A stretch of DNA of 58,506 nucleotides from Lachnospiraceae bacterium UBA3820 (GTDB lineage Bacteria; Bacillota; Clostridia; Lachnospirales; Lachnospiraceae): contig DFDU01000003.1 in assembly GCA_002369325.1 (NCBI GenBank), forward strand, positions 1-58,506, written 5' to 3'. Positions 26,505-33,777 of this stretch are shown piece after piece. Both the position numbers and the translations under genes were made by a program. Under the pieces are notes generated by a model. It did not search any database. It was not told where the DNA came from and saw nothing but the letters and a program-made list of their open reading frames with translations. Every line of letters begins with the position of its first letter. The stretch's first letter is position 1.

Positions 26505-27803
26505 TTAGTTCCATCTCTGTACTGCAACAGAATAAATATCTTCTATTAGTCTTATACCCCCGGTATAGCCTACATAGAAATCATCAAGCACCACCTTATC
26601 CTGAACCGGCCAGGAAATATTGAGATAATGCCCTGCAAGCTCATTGGTCAATTCTTTCTCATAATAGCTTCCGAGTATAAGCGGATAACCATGGTAATCA
26701 TGCTCGCGAATCTCATTATGAATCTTATATCCATCCGTTTCAAAGCTTACTTCGGCTTCTATACCATAATTAAGATTTTTAAATTCTTCCTTGATCTTTT
26801 CTCTGTATTGCTTCGGAGTATCATCCGCAACAAACTGTTTTGCCGGGAAGAGTCCCAGATCATTTACAAGGAACTTCGTTATTCCCAAAGCATACTGTGC
26901 GTCTGCCACAACCGAAAACTGTTTTGCCATAACTCTTGTTTCAAGGAACATATCCGCATATCTTTCAATGAGATAGTAATAATAATTCTCATGTTCATTT
27001 ATAACTGCTTCTACCTTTTCCTTATCAACACCGGCAAACTCACCTACGGTTCTTAAGAACTTACTTGTCTCAAATGCACCTATCGGAAGTGTCGGATAAT
27101 GAAGATATGGTATTCCAAGCTTTCTTTCCATCTTCTTGACATTGCTAAGCGAAACCCAAGGAGAAACCAAAAGGTTGAATTGTGCTTTTGGGATTTTATT
27201 TATATTTTCTATTCCGTTCTTATAACCAAATATAGCATTAGGCTTAAGTCCGATTTCTTTCAAAAGTTTTTCAAGTTCTCTGATGTTTCCGAGCCAGAAT
27301 AAATCCTGATAAGGTACATCTGCCCAGATATTTACAAGACCTTCTTCCTTTTCTTCGGATTTTTCAAGGTACTGTTCGATTATCGCATCAATTACCTGCT
27401 CATGACCTTTATAATTATTTCCCTTGAATCCGGCTGTGGAAGCGTAAACAATCGGCTTTCCGTCTTCCTGATAACGGCTCACAACCTCGCCGGTATCATC
27501 TCCGACTATCTCGGGAATACACCCTGAAAGAACCACATAAAAATCAGCATCTATTACTTTCAATGCATTTTCAATGGTTGTATCAAGCTTCTTTACTCCA
27601 CCGAAAACAACATCCTTCTCATTTATACTGGTACAAGGAAAAATGTTCGGTGAAAAATATCCTGAACTTCCGATTGAATCGGAAAGCTTTTGTGCACATC
27701 CGGGTCCGGAATGGAGTATAGGTATTGCTCTGTTTATGGCCTGAACCGTCTGCATGGCACCAAGTGCACATTTATATCTTTGCTTATCTAATAACTTTGC
27801 CAT
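26505..27803 (-). CDS. NifK-like nitrogenase component 1 protein (first pair)
   Basis: A 432-residue beta-like subunit. Cluster cysteines are Cys12 (YKCALGAMQ), Cys36 (HSGPGC) and Cys94 (VLSGCIPEIVGDD). The end FYVGYTGGIRLIEDIY is the NifK-type tail. Its start shares one base with the stop of the NifD-like gene (TAATG), so the two are translationally coupled and surely form one complex. Size is similar to the other NifK-like protein, but sequence differs enough for a distinct role. Confidence 0.86.
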   Translation of the reverse strand: MAKLLDKQRYKCALGAMQTVQAINRAIPILHSGPGCAQKLSDSIGSSGYFSPNIFPCTSINEKDVVFGGVKKLDTTIENALKVIDADFYVVLSGCIPEIVGDDTGEVVSRYQEDGKPIVYASTAGFKGNNYKGHEQVIDAIIEQYLEKSEEKEEGLVNIWADVPYQDLFWLGNIRELEKLLKEIGLKPNAIFGYKNGIENINKIPKAQFNLLVSPWVSLSNVKKMERKLGIPYLHYPTLPIGAFETSKFLRTVGEFAGVDKEKVEAVINEHENYYYYLIERYADMFLETRVMAKQFSVVADAQYALGITKFLVNDLGLFPAKQFVADDTPKQYREKIKEEFKNLNYGIEAEVSFETDGYKIHNEIREHDYHGYPLILGSYYEKELTNELAGHYLNISWPVQDKVVLDDFYVGYTGGIRLIEDIYSVAVQRWN

Positions 27804-29266
27804 TATTTACCTGCCTCCTCTAAGAATTTATCTACATTTTGCTCATACCACCAGTCTGTATACGGAAGCTTGACTCTTCTTGCAAGATTGGTTTCAAAGC
27901 TTCTGTTATTTATACTGTCAAGAATGGCCTGCGCAAATTCAAGTGTATGCTTATATCCGAATATCATATATTCGTCCGCAACATATACTGCAGGTGTTCC
28001 GTTTTTGATAGCCCAAACAGTTGAGCCCGGATGTCTTGAAAGATATAAATCCGGCTGATACTTATGCAGGATATTCATAACCTCATAATTTTGCTGGTCC
28101 GCAACGCTTGCTTCAAAATCTACATCATTTTCAAGAAGATATTCCATTGAAGGAGGCACATCCCCGTTTTCATATTTCTTGTCATAATGCCATGCAAGTG
28201 CCCATACTACTTCTACACCAAGCTCGTTTAATACTCTTGAGACTTCAAAGGTATAACCCGGACCCATACCAAGCACTGCTCTTAAGCCCTTAAGCTTTTC
28301 CTTTATCGCATCTATCTGAGGAATATAAATTGCTCTTTGTTCCTCGATATATTTTTCTACGGCCTCGGAGCGTTCGGTTACCCTTCCTATCTCTCTTAAC
28401 CAGGTTTCGAAGCCTGCAACTCCGAGTGGATTTATGGTTCTTATGTACGGAACTCCGTATTTTTCCTCAAGCCCATTACCAAGGTAATTTCCAAGAGTAC
28501 CGCATATACACGTAGTTGCAAGTGACTCAGATATATGACTTAATTCCTCTACGGTAGAATTGCAATAAAGGAATATCGGTTCCAAATCCAGCTTTTTAAA
28601 GATTTCTATAATCTCCGGTCTTGCACTCTCGTAGAAGTTTTTGAAATTAATTGTATTTCGTTTCTTCTCAGGTGGCTTTACTATGGAGCTTAAAACCGCA
28701 TGATCCGAAATGTCAAAACCGGTAGCCCAAATACGCGACTTAAATCCCTCGCAATGAACAGCGGTTATAGGAACATCTATTTCGCTTCTTACTTCGTCGA
28801 CAACACTGTCAATATCCTCGCCGATAATTCCTGTTGCACATGAGCTTGTAACAAATATTGCCTTAGGTGAGTATCTTCTGTTCACCTCAATAATTATCTC
28901 TCTTAAGCTTTCAGCCGAGCCGAATATCGTATCATTTTCATTCATATCGGTTCCGACATAGACCGTATTGTTTGTTACCCCACGCTTCTTGGCCATTACC
29001 TTATCCAGGTAATACGTTCCCGCACTTGCAACCGAACATCCTGCAGGTCCGTGATGAATAATAGCTATATCCCGAATTGCCGAAAGCTGTCCCAGAGCAC
29101 AAGACGAAAGGCAAGTACTTGATTGTGAAAAACATCTTGAGCAGCCTTTAAGCGTACCGCAACGACTTTGATTTGCCAAATCACTTAAGCTTCCTATATA
29201 TCCCGTAATGGAACCTATTCTGTTTTCTCTGGTTCCCACATTGGAGCTATCTAAATTCAGTGCCAT
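27803..29266 (-). CDS. NifD-like nitrogenase component 1 protein lacking the cofactor His (first pair)
   Basis: A 487-residue alpha-like subunit. Cluster cysteines are Cys52 or Cys56, Cys77 (HHGPAGC) and Cys143 (SSCATGIIGEDI). Before them lies an unusual cysteine-rich stretch (Cys36, 42, 45, 52, 56). Cys255, 12 residues ahead of EEKYGVPY, stands exactly where NifD has cofactor ligand Cys275. At the place of His442, however, this protein has Tyr428 (GTPAVYVADEY). Loss of that His is also known for NifE, the scaffold subunit. AGGAGG precedes the ATG, 14 bp after the divergent cysteine synthase gene. It could be a cofactor scaffold or a reductase with an altered cluster. Confidence 0.86.
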   Translation of the reverse strand: MALNLDSSNVGTRENRIGSITGYIGSLSDLANQSRCGTLKGCSRCFSQSSTCLSSCALGQLSAIRDIAIIHHGPAGCSVASAGTYYLDKVMAKKRGVTNNTVYVGTDMNENDTIFGSAESLREIIIEVNRRYSPKAIFVTSSCATGIIGEDIDSVVDEVRSEIDVPITAVHCEGFKSRIWATGFDISDHAVLSSIVKPPEKKRNTINFKNFYESARPEIIEIFKKLDLEPIFLYCNSTVEELSHISESLATTCICGTLGNYLGNGLEEKYGVPYIRTINPLGVAGFETWLREIGRVTERSEAVEKYIEEQRAIYIPQIDAIKEKLKGLRAVLGMGPGYTFEVSRVLNELGVEVVWALAWHYDKKYENGDVPPSMEYLLENDVDFEASVADQQNYEVMNILHKYQPDLYLSRHPGSTVWAIKNGTPAVYVADEYMIFGYKHTLEFAQAILDSINNRSFETNLARRVKLPYTDWWYEQNVDKFLEEAGK

Positions 29267-29280
29267 TTTTTTGCCTCCTG

Positions 29281-30267
29281 TTATACATTAAAAAGATTGG
29301 TTGAAAGATATCTAAGGCCGGTGTCCGGAAGTATAGCCACTATTGTCTTTCCTTTGTTTTCCGGTCTCTTTGCTATCTCTGTTGCAGCATATATGGCAGC
29401 ACCAGAGGATGTACCTATAAGTATTCCGTCTGACTTGGCTACTTCTCTTGCAGCGGTATATGCCTCGATAGTTTCAACTTCAAATTTTTCATCATAAATA
29501 GTTACGTCCATTGTTGCCGGAATTCTTTCTTCCGGTATTCCGGTAAAAGGATGAACGCCTGTTATCTCTTCAGGCTCGGGATTTTTCTCGCTTGGAAGAG
29601 AATTCGGTCCCGGCTGAATAGCCACAACCTTTATGTCAGGGTTCTTTGATTTTAAATATTTTCCGGTACCCGAAACGGTTCCGCCGGTTCCCACATTTGC
29701 GACAAGTATATCTACCTTTCCTTCAGTATCCTCCCATATTTCCGGTCCTGTTGTTCTCTCATGAGACTGAGGATTTGAAAGATTTGAGATCTGGTCGGCA
29801 AAATATACATTGTCCAGTTTTGATACTATTACCTCACGGAACTTTTTAACCGCCGCAACAAAGTCGCCTCCGGTTTCCTGAAGTACCTCCAATATTACAG
29901 GTTCATCGCTCAATTTATATACCTCAGCACCAAATGCCCTGAGTACCTGAAATCTCTCCTGACTAACATTGTCCTGAACATATACTCTGAACTTATATCC
30001 CTTTGCCGCCGCTATTGCCGCTAGTCCGATACCTGTATTGCCGCTCGTGGTTTCAATTATCGTATATCCCGGCTTTAAGTCTCCTCTTTTTTCGGCATCC
30101 TCTATCATAGCAAGGGCAATTCTGTCCTTTACGCTCTGATTTGGATTGTAATATTCAAGCTTTACCAAAACCCTAGCTTCAAGGTTATGCAATTTTTCAT
30201 AATTTTTAATTTCCAGAAGTGGTGTTCTTCCTACAAGCTCCGTAATTGATTCATAAACTTTTGACAT
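29281..30267 (-). CDS. Divergent cysteine synthase paralogue inside the nif-like operon
   Basis: A 328-residue fold-type II PLP enzyme of the OAS sulfhydrylase/CysM/CBS family. The PLP lysine is Lys47 (NPNQSVKDR); the substrate loop TTSGNTGIG and the phosphate loop GTGGTVSGTG are intact. Compared with the paralogue at 32597, NPAGSVKDR has become NPNQSVKDR, the PDTMSVERR segment is QDNVSQERF, and GIGAGFVPDVL is replaced by GVHPFTGIPEERIP, closer to CysM. That implies a different sulfur donor or amino-acid acceptor. It is placed between nifH and the first nifD-like gene, with AAGGGGG before the ATG. Its role is probably to capture the sulfur product of the reductase. Confidence 0.87.
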   Translation of the reverse strand: MSKVYESITELVGRTPLLEIKNYEKLHNLEARVLVKLEYYNPNQSVKDRIALAMIEDAEKRGDLKPGYTIIETTSGNTGIGLAAIAAAKGYKFRVYVQDNVSQERFQVLRAFGAEVYKLSDEPVILEVLQETGGDFVAAVKKFREVIVSKLDNVYFADQISNLSNPQSHERTTGPEIWEDTEGKVDILVANVGTGGTVSGTGKYLKSKNPDIKVVAIQPGPNSLPSEKNPEPEEITGVHPFTGIPEERIPATMDVTIYDEKFEVETIEAYTAAREVAKSDGILIGTSSGAAIYAATEIAKRPENKGKTIVAILPDTGLRYLSTNLFNV

Positions 30268-30286
30268 TTGTTATCCCCCTTTAACA

Positions 30287-31129
30287 TTAAATCTGATAAT
30301 CATCTTCCATAAGACCAAACTCAAATAATATTTCCTCGAGTCTTTCCTGTGTCATCGGAGTAGGAATTGCAAAATTAGTGTTGTTTATCACAGCCTCCGC
30401 AAGATTTCTATACTCCTGTGCCTGTGCCGAATCCGGCTTATACTCTATAACCGTCTTTTTATTAATCTCTGCTCTTTGAACTATATTATCTCTTGGAACA
30501 AAGTAAAGAAGCTGGGTTCCGAGTTCTTTAGCAAATGCTCGAAGCAGATCAAGCTCTCTGTCAACGTTACGACTGTTACATATAATGCCTCCGAGTCTTA
30601 CTCCGCCGGTTCTTGCATATCTCTTTATACCCTTTGCAATGTTATTTGCAGCATAAAGAGCCATCATTTCTCCGCTGGCAACTATATATATTTCTTTTGC
30701 CTTGCCTTCTCTTATAGGCATTGCAAAACCACCGCAGACAACATCGCCGAGTACATCATAAAACACATAATCCAAATCATCAGTGTATGCGCCAAGATTT
30801 TCAAGCATATTTATCGAAGTAATGATTCCTCGACCTGCACATCCTACACCGGGTTCAGGTCCGCCCGACTCAACACATCTTGTTCCTCCGAAGCCTTCAC
30901 GCATTATTCTGTCGAGTTCGATATCCTCACCCTCATCACGTATAGTATCAAGAACGGTCTTTTGAGCAAGTCCTCCGAGAAGAAGTCTTGTTGAATCTGC
31001 CTTAGGATCACAGCCTACAACCATTACCTTTTTTCCATGCTCAACCAGTCCGGCCGTTAAATTCTGTGTTGTGGTCGATTTACCGATTCCACCCTTTCCG
31101 TATATTGCTATTTGTCTTAATTCTCCCAT
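30287..31129 (-). CDS. nifH: NifH-like nitrogenase iron protein
   Basis: A 280-residue ATP-dependent electron donor. The P-loop is GKGGIGKST at 11-19. The 4Fe-4S cysteines are Cys97 (PEPGVGCAGRG) and Cys132 (LGDVVCGGF), the same numbers as in Azotobacter NifH, and Arg100, the ADP-ribosylation residue, is kept. Length is that of true NifH. It is the only Fe protein seen, so it would have to serve both component 1 pairs. It starts 43 bp after the NifX-like gene with GGAAAGGAT upstream. The symbol names the family; nitrogen fixation itself is not claimed. Confidence 0.93.
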   Translation of the reverse strand: MGELRQIAIYGKGGIGKSTTTQNLTAGLVEHGKKVMVVGCDPKADSTRLLLGGLAQKTVLDTIRDEGEDIELDRIMREGFGGTRCVESGGPEPGVGCAGRGIITSINMLENLGAYTDDLDYVFYDVLGDVVCGGFAMPIREGKAKEIYIVASGEMMALYAANNIAKGIKRYARTGGVRLGGIICNSRNVDRELDLLRAFAKELGTQLLYFVPRDNIVQRAEINKKTVIEYKPDSAQAQEYRNLAEAVINNTNFAIPTPMTQERLEEILFEFGLMEDDYQI

Positions 31130-31172
31130 TTTTTTATATCCTTTCCATATTATAATTTATTATATTTTTCTT

Positions 31173-31532
31173 TTAATTAAACAGGTTTTGAACCTCGTCA
31201 TATGAAATAACCTTTTTTATTGCCTCTTCAACTATATTTGGTATTTCCATCGCCGCTATTCCTTTTTCAGCCAGCACATTTAATGCTCCCGGGCCGATTC
31301 TGCTGACCAAAACATACCTGCAGTCACTCAAGCTTCCTGCATTTTCCCGGAGTTTGTCATCATCGTGATCTCCTCCGTCGCAGACAGGTGTAAGCTTCCT
31401 GATTTCCGTTTGAACAAAGCTATTGTCATTTGTTATACCGTATATTCGAAAGGTGCCGGCCTTTCCGAAATGGCTGTTTACAACTATCCCGTCCGTGGAC
31501 GCAACCGCGATAAAATATTTAAATTTATCCAT
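31173..31532 (-). CDS. NifX-like cofactor carrier protein
   Basis: A 119-residue protein of the dinitrogenase iron-molybdenum cofactor family. Marks are FIAVASTDGIVVNSHFGKAG, with the family His in HFGKA, and VLVSRIGPGALNVLAEKGI. In NifB fusions this domain sits at the C terminus; here it is a separate gene overlapping the NifB gene by 8 bp. The likely role is to bind the cluster made by NifB and hand it on. Confidence 0.88.
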   Translation of the reverse strand: MDKFKYFIAVASTDGIVVNSHFGKAGTFRIYGITNDNSFVQTEIRKLTPVCDGGDHDDDKLRENAGSLSDCRYVLVSRIGPGALNVLAEKGIAAMEIPNIVEEAIKKVISYDEVQNLFN

Positions 31533-32397
31533 GCGAAAATGTTTCCTTTACATTCAGTCTTCTTTGATAAATTTGATCTCCGTACTCGGATTTTCCCGGT
31601 ACGCCTACCGCGTCAGCCCGGCAATGCTGACAATGCCTGAAGACATCTATATATTGTGAAGCCTTTGTTCTGGCATCATCAATTTCCTTACATACGGGAG
31701 CTCTCTCATTTTTTAACTCTGCCTGAGGGATAAGAGGGATTATGTTATAAATGCTTGCACCTGCTTTCGCAACCGTTTCGGCTATTTCTTCTATGTGATT
31801 ACCGTTTATATCCGGAACAAGCACCGTATTGATTTTTATGGTCATGCCCGCATCGGCAAGTTTCTTAATACCCTTCAACTGATTTTCAATAAGAATCTTT
31901 GCACCCTCTACGCCTTCTATCTTTTTTCCATGATATATTATGTATTTGTTAAGCCTGGCTTCTATGTCAGGGTCAACCGCATTTACAGTTACAGTAAGCG
32001 AGTCAATTCCAACCGAAAGGATTTCATCCGCTTTTTCATATAAAAGCAAACCATTAGTGCTCATACACTTTATCAGCTTCGGAAATTTTTCTTTAACGAG
32101 CTTAAATGTTTCAAGTGCCCTGTCCGTAGCAAGTGTATCTCCCGGTCCGGCTATCCCGGCAACCGTTATCTCCGGACATATGGCCAACGCCTTATTCAGA
32201 ATGTCTATACTATCCTCCGGTGAAAGCACCTTCGAGGTTACTCCCGGTCTTTCCTCAACATCATTTATTTGTCTATCACAAAAGGTACAGGCTATATTAC
32301 ACCCCGGACTTACCGGAAGATGGATTCTTCCGACATTATTCTTTTGTCCTCCGAAGCACGGATGCGAATTTTGTAAATCTCTGTAAGTATTGCTCAT
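31525..32397 (-). CDS. nifB: NifB-like radical SAM cofactor synthase
   Basis: A 290-residue radical-SAM enzyme. The N-terminal HPC (His12-Cys14), the SAM-cluster motif CNIACTFC (Cys33, 37, 40), ERPGV, IAGPGDTLATDRA, TVNAVDP and the C-terminal HCQHCRADAVG are all NifB hallmarks. These cysteines bind the two extra 4Fe-4S clusters that NifB fuses, with a SAM-derived carbide, into the 8Fe core of nitrogenase cofactors. The NifX domain is absent and encoded separately downstream. Its presence argues that at least one component 1 pair carries a NifB-type cofactor, unlike chlorophyll-synthesis relatives. A tRNA-like gene ends 34 bp upstream. Confidence 0.92.
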   Translation of the reverse strand: MSNTYRDLQNSHPCFGGQKNNVGRIHLPVSPGCNIACTFCDRQINDVEERPGVTSKVLSPEDSIDILNKALAICPEITVAGIAGPGDTLATDRALETFKLVKEKFPKLIKCMSTNGLLLYEKADEILSVGIDSLTVTVNAVDPDIEARLNKYIIYHGKKIEGVEGAKILIENQLKGIKKLADAGMTIKINTVLVPDINGNHIEEIAETVAKAGASIYNIIPLIPQAELKNERAPVCKEIDDARTKASQYIDVFRHCQHCRADAVGVPGKSEYGDQIYQRRLNVKETFSHG

Positions 32398-32431
32398 ATA
32401 ACCCTATCACCTCTTTTATAATTAGTTTAAG

Positions 32432-32501
32432 CGGCACCGGGCGGATTCGAACCCCCAACTTCGGTTTTGCAAGCCTATGCCATACCAGCGGCTACGGCGC
32501 C
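32432..32501 (-). tRNA. tRNA-Cys(GCA)-like gene with non-canonical features
   Basis: A 70-base cloverleaf can be drawn. The acceptor stem pairs GGCGCCG with CGGTGCC (one G-U). The D arm is GCC/GGC with an 8-base loop containing GG. The anticodon loop is TTGCAAA, giving GCA for cysteine. The T loop is TTCGAAT. Oddities: two mismatches in the 5-bp anticodon stem, a G-G mismatch in the T stem, G at position 73 instead of the U that cysteinyl-tRNA synthetase normally needs, and no encoded CCA. It lies between the canonical cysteine synthase gene and nifB on the same strand. It could be a decayed tRNA, a specialised tRNA-Cys, or a tRNA-like regulatory leader. Confidence 0.72.
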
Positions 32502-32530
32502 ATTATTTTTTACAAAATTTTTCTTATGGA

Positions 32531-32561
32531 AATGCCAGAGGTTTTTTTAACCTCTGGCATT
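32531..32561 (-). terminator. Hairpin after the canonical cysteine synthase gene
   Basis: AATGCCAGAGGTT pairs with AACCTCTGGCATT around a short A/T loop. In the minus direction only TTT follows before CC, so termination may be partial, allowing read-through into the tRNA-like gene and nifB. Confidence 0.6.
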
Positions 32562-32596
32562 CTTTAAAAGCTTTTTGAATACTTAGTTTTTTTGAT

Positions 32597-33535
32597 TTAG
32601 TTGTTTGAGAACAGCGGTGTTGAAAGATATCTGTCACCCGAATCAGGAAGCAATGCAACAATAGTCTTACCTGCATTTTCAGGTCTTTTGGCAAGAATGG
32701 AAGCCGCTTTTAAGGCAGCACCTGAAGAGATACCCACAAGGATACCTTCACTTACCGCAAATGCCTTTCCTTCCGCAAATGCATCTTCATTTTCGATAGC
32801 CAATACTTCGTCATAAACCTTGGTATTAAGTACATCAGGAACAAAGCCCGCACCTATACCCTGGATTTTATGCGCACCCGGCGTACCCTTTGAAAGCACA
32901 GGACTTCCCGCAGGCTCAACAGCAACTACCTTAACATCCGGATTTTTCTCCTTAAGATATTCACCTACACCTGTGATAGTTCCGCCTGTACCTACACCTG
33001 CAACAAATATATCAACCTTTCCGTCAGTCTGCTCCCAGATTTCAGGGCCGGTTGTAGCCTTATGAATGGCAGGGTTTGCAGGATTGACAAACTGTCCGAG
33101 TATAACAGCTCCCGGAGTACTTTCCTTTAACTCCTCAGCTTTAGCTATAGCGCCCTTCATACCCTTTGCTCCTTCAGTAAGCACGAGTTCTGCACCATAT
33201 GCCTTAAGCAGGTTTCTTCTCTCAACACTCATGGTATCCGGAAGAGTAAGAACCGCTTTATACCCCTTCGCAGCCGCAACCGCTGCTAATCCTATACCTG
33301 TATTTCCGCTGGTAGGCTCAATAATTGTAGCCCCCGGCTTTAACTCTCCGCTTTTCTCTGCTTCTTCTATCATTGCCAATGCAATTCTGTCTTTTACGGA
33401 TCCTGCAGGATTAAGATACTCCAGCTTTGCCAAAATAGTTGCATTGGTTACTCCCTGTTTCTTTGAATAACCGTTTAATTTAAGTATAGGAGTTCCTCCT
33501 ATCAATTCCAATGCGCTTTCAATAATTTTACTCAT
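32597..33535 (-). CDS. cysK: Cysteine synthase (O-acetylserine sulfhydrylase)
   Basis: A 312-residue PLP enzyme that makes cysteine from O-acetylserine and sulfide. Lys48 in LNPAGSVKDR binds PLP; PTSGNTGIG and GTGGTITGVG are the substrate and phosphate loops; QGIGAGFVPDVL is the normal OASS active-site loop. ATG 33535 is used because AAAGGGG, 8 bp upstream, lies inside the coding stretch of the alternative start 33553. It has the strongest promoter in the region (33612-33640) and heads the nif-like run. In bacilli CysK also acts as CymR co-repressor, and a CymR-like protein is encoded downstream. Confidence 0.95.
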   Translation of the reverse strand: MSKIIESALELIGGTPILKLNGYSKKQGVTNATILAKLEYLNPAGSVKDRIALAMIEEAEKSGELKPGATIIEPTSGNTGIGLAAVAAAKGYKAVLTLPDTMSVERRNLLKAYGAELVLTEGAKGMKGAIAKAEELKESTPGAVILGQFVNPANPAIHKATTGPEIWEQTDGKVDIFVAGVGTGGTITGVGEYLKEKNPDVKVVAVEPAGSPVLSKGTPGAHKIQGIGAGFVPDVLNTKVYDEVLAIENEDAFAEGKAFAVSEGILVGISSGAALKAASILAKRPENAGKTIVALLPDSGDRYLSTPLFSNN

Positions 33536-33574
33536 AATAAAATCCCCTTTCAAAAAAACTTTTCATTCCATGTT

Positions 33575-33602
33575 CTAATCCCTACTAACTCGGTATGATT
33601 AG
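33575..33602 (-). promoter_or_regulatory. Palindrome at the cysK transcription start
   Basis: CTAATC (33575-33580) and GATTAG (33597-33602) form an inverted repeat that begins within a few bases of the predicted transcription start. The position suits a repressor operator, such as for the Rrf2 or a LysR protein. Confidence 0.4.
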
Positions 33603-33611
33603 TATGGATTT

Positions 33612-33640
33612 ATTGTATTCTTCTTTGAATGTTTTGTCAA
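33612..33640 (-). promoter_or_regulatory. Promoter of cysK and the nif-like operon
   Basis: Minus strand TTGACA (33635-33640), exactly 17 bp, then TACAAT (33612-33617). This is a near-perfect vegetative sigma promoter about 80 bp before the cysK start. Confidence 0.8.
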
Positions 33641-33674
33641 TAGGTTTGGTTATCGCTAATTTCAATAAACAGTT

Positions 33675-33705
33675 ATAGGCTGTATCGATAACAGATACAG
33701 CCTAT
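33675..33705 (-). terminator. Hairpin after the proximal LysR gene
   Basis: A perfect 12-bp stem (ataggctgtatc, 33675-33686, with 33694-33705) and a 7-base loop. No T run follows in the minus direction. It lies between the LysR gene and the cysK promoter and may end the LysR transcript inefficiently. Confidence 0.5.
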
Positions 33706-33777
33706 ATAATCATCATAAATCTTTGATATTAAGTTATTCTTTATTTTATATCTTTACTTAATATAAGTAACAAATAT

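Noticed and set aside
22733..29266. Protochlorophyllide or chlorophyllide reductase (BchNB/YZ) or F430-type CfbCD system
   Set aside because: NifB would not be needed, there are no tetrapyrrole genes nearby, and the cofactor Cys is kept in both alpha-like subunits.
22733..32397. Classical nitrogen-fixation (nifHDK) operon
   Set aside because: The component 1 proteins are shorter than NifD/NifK, one lacks the cofactor His, no nifV or molybdate genes are seen, and the neighbours are sulfur genes. NifH and NifB alone do not prove N2 fixation.
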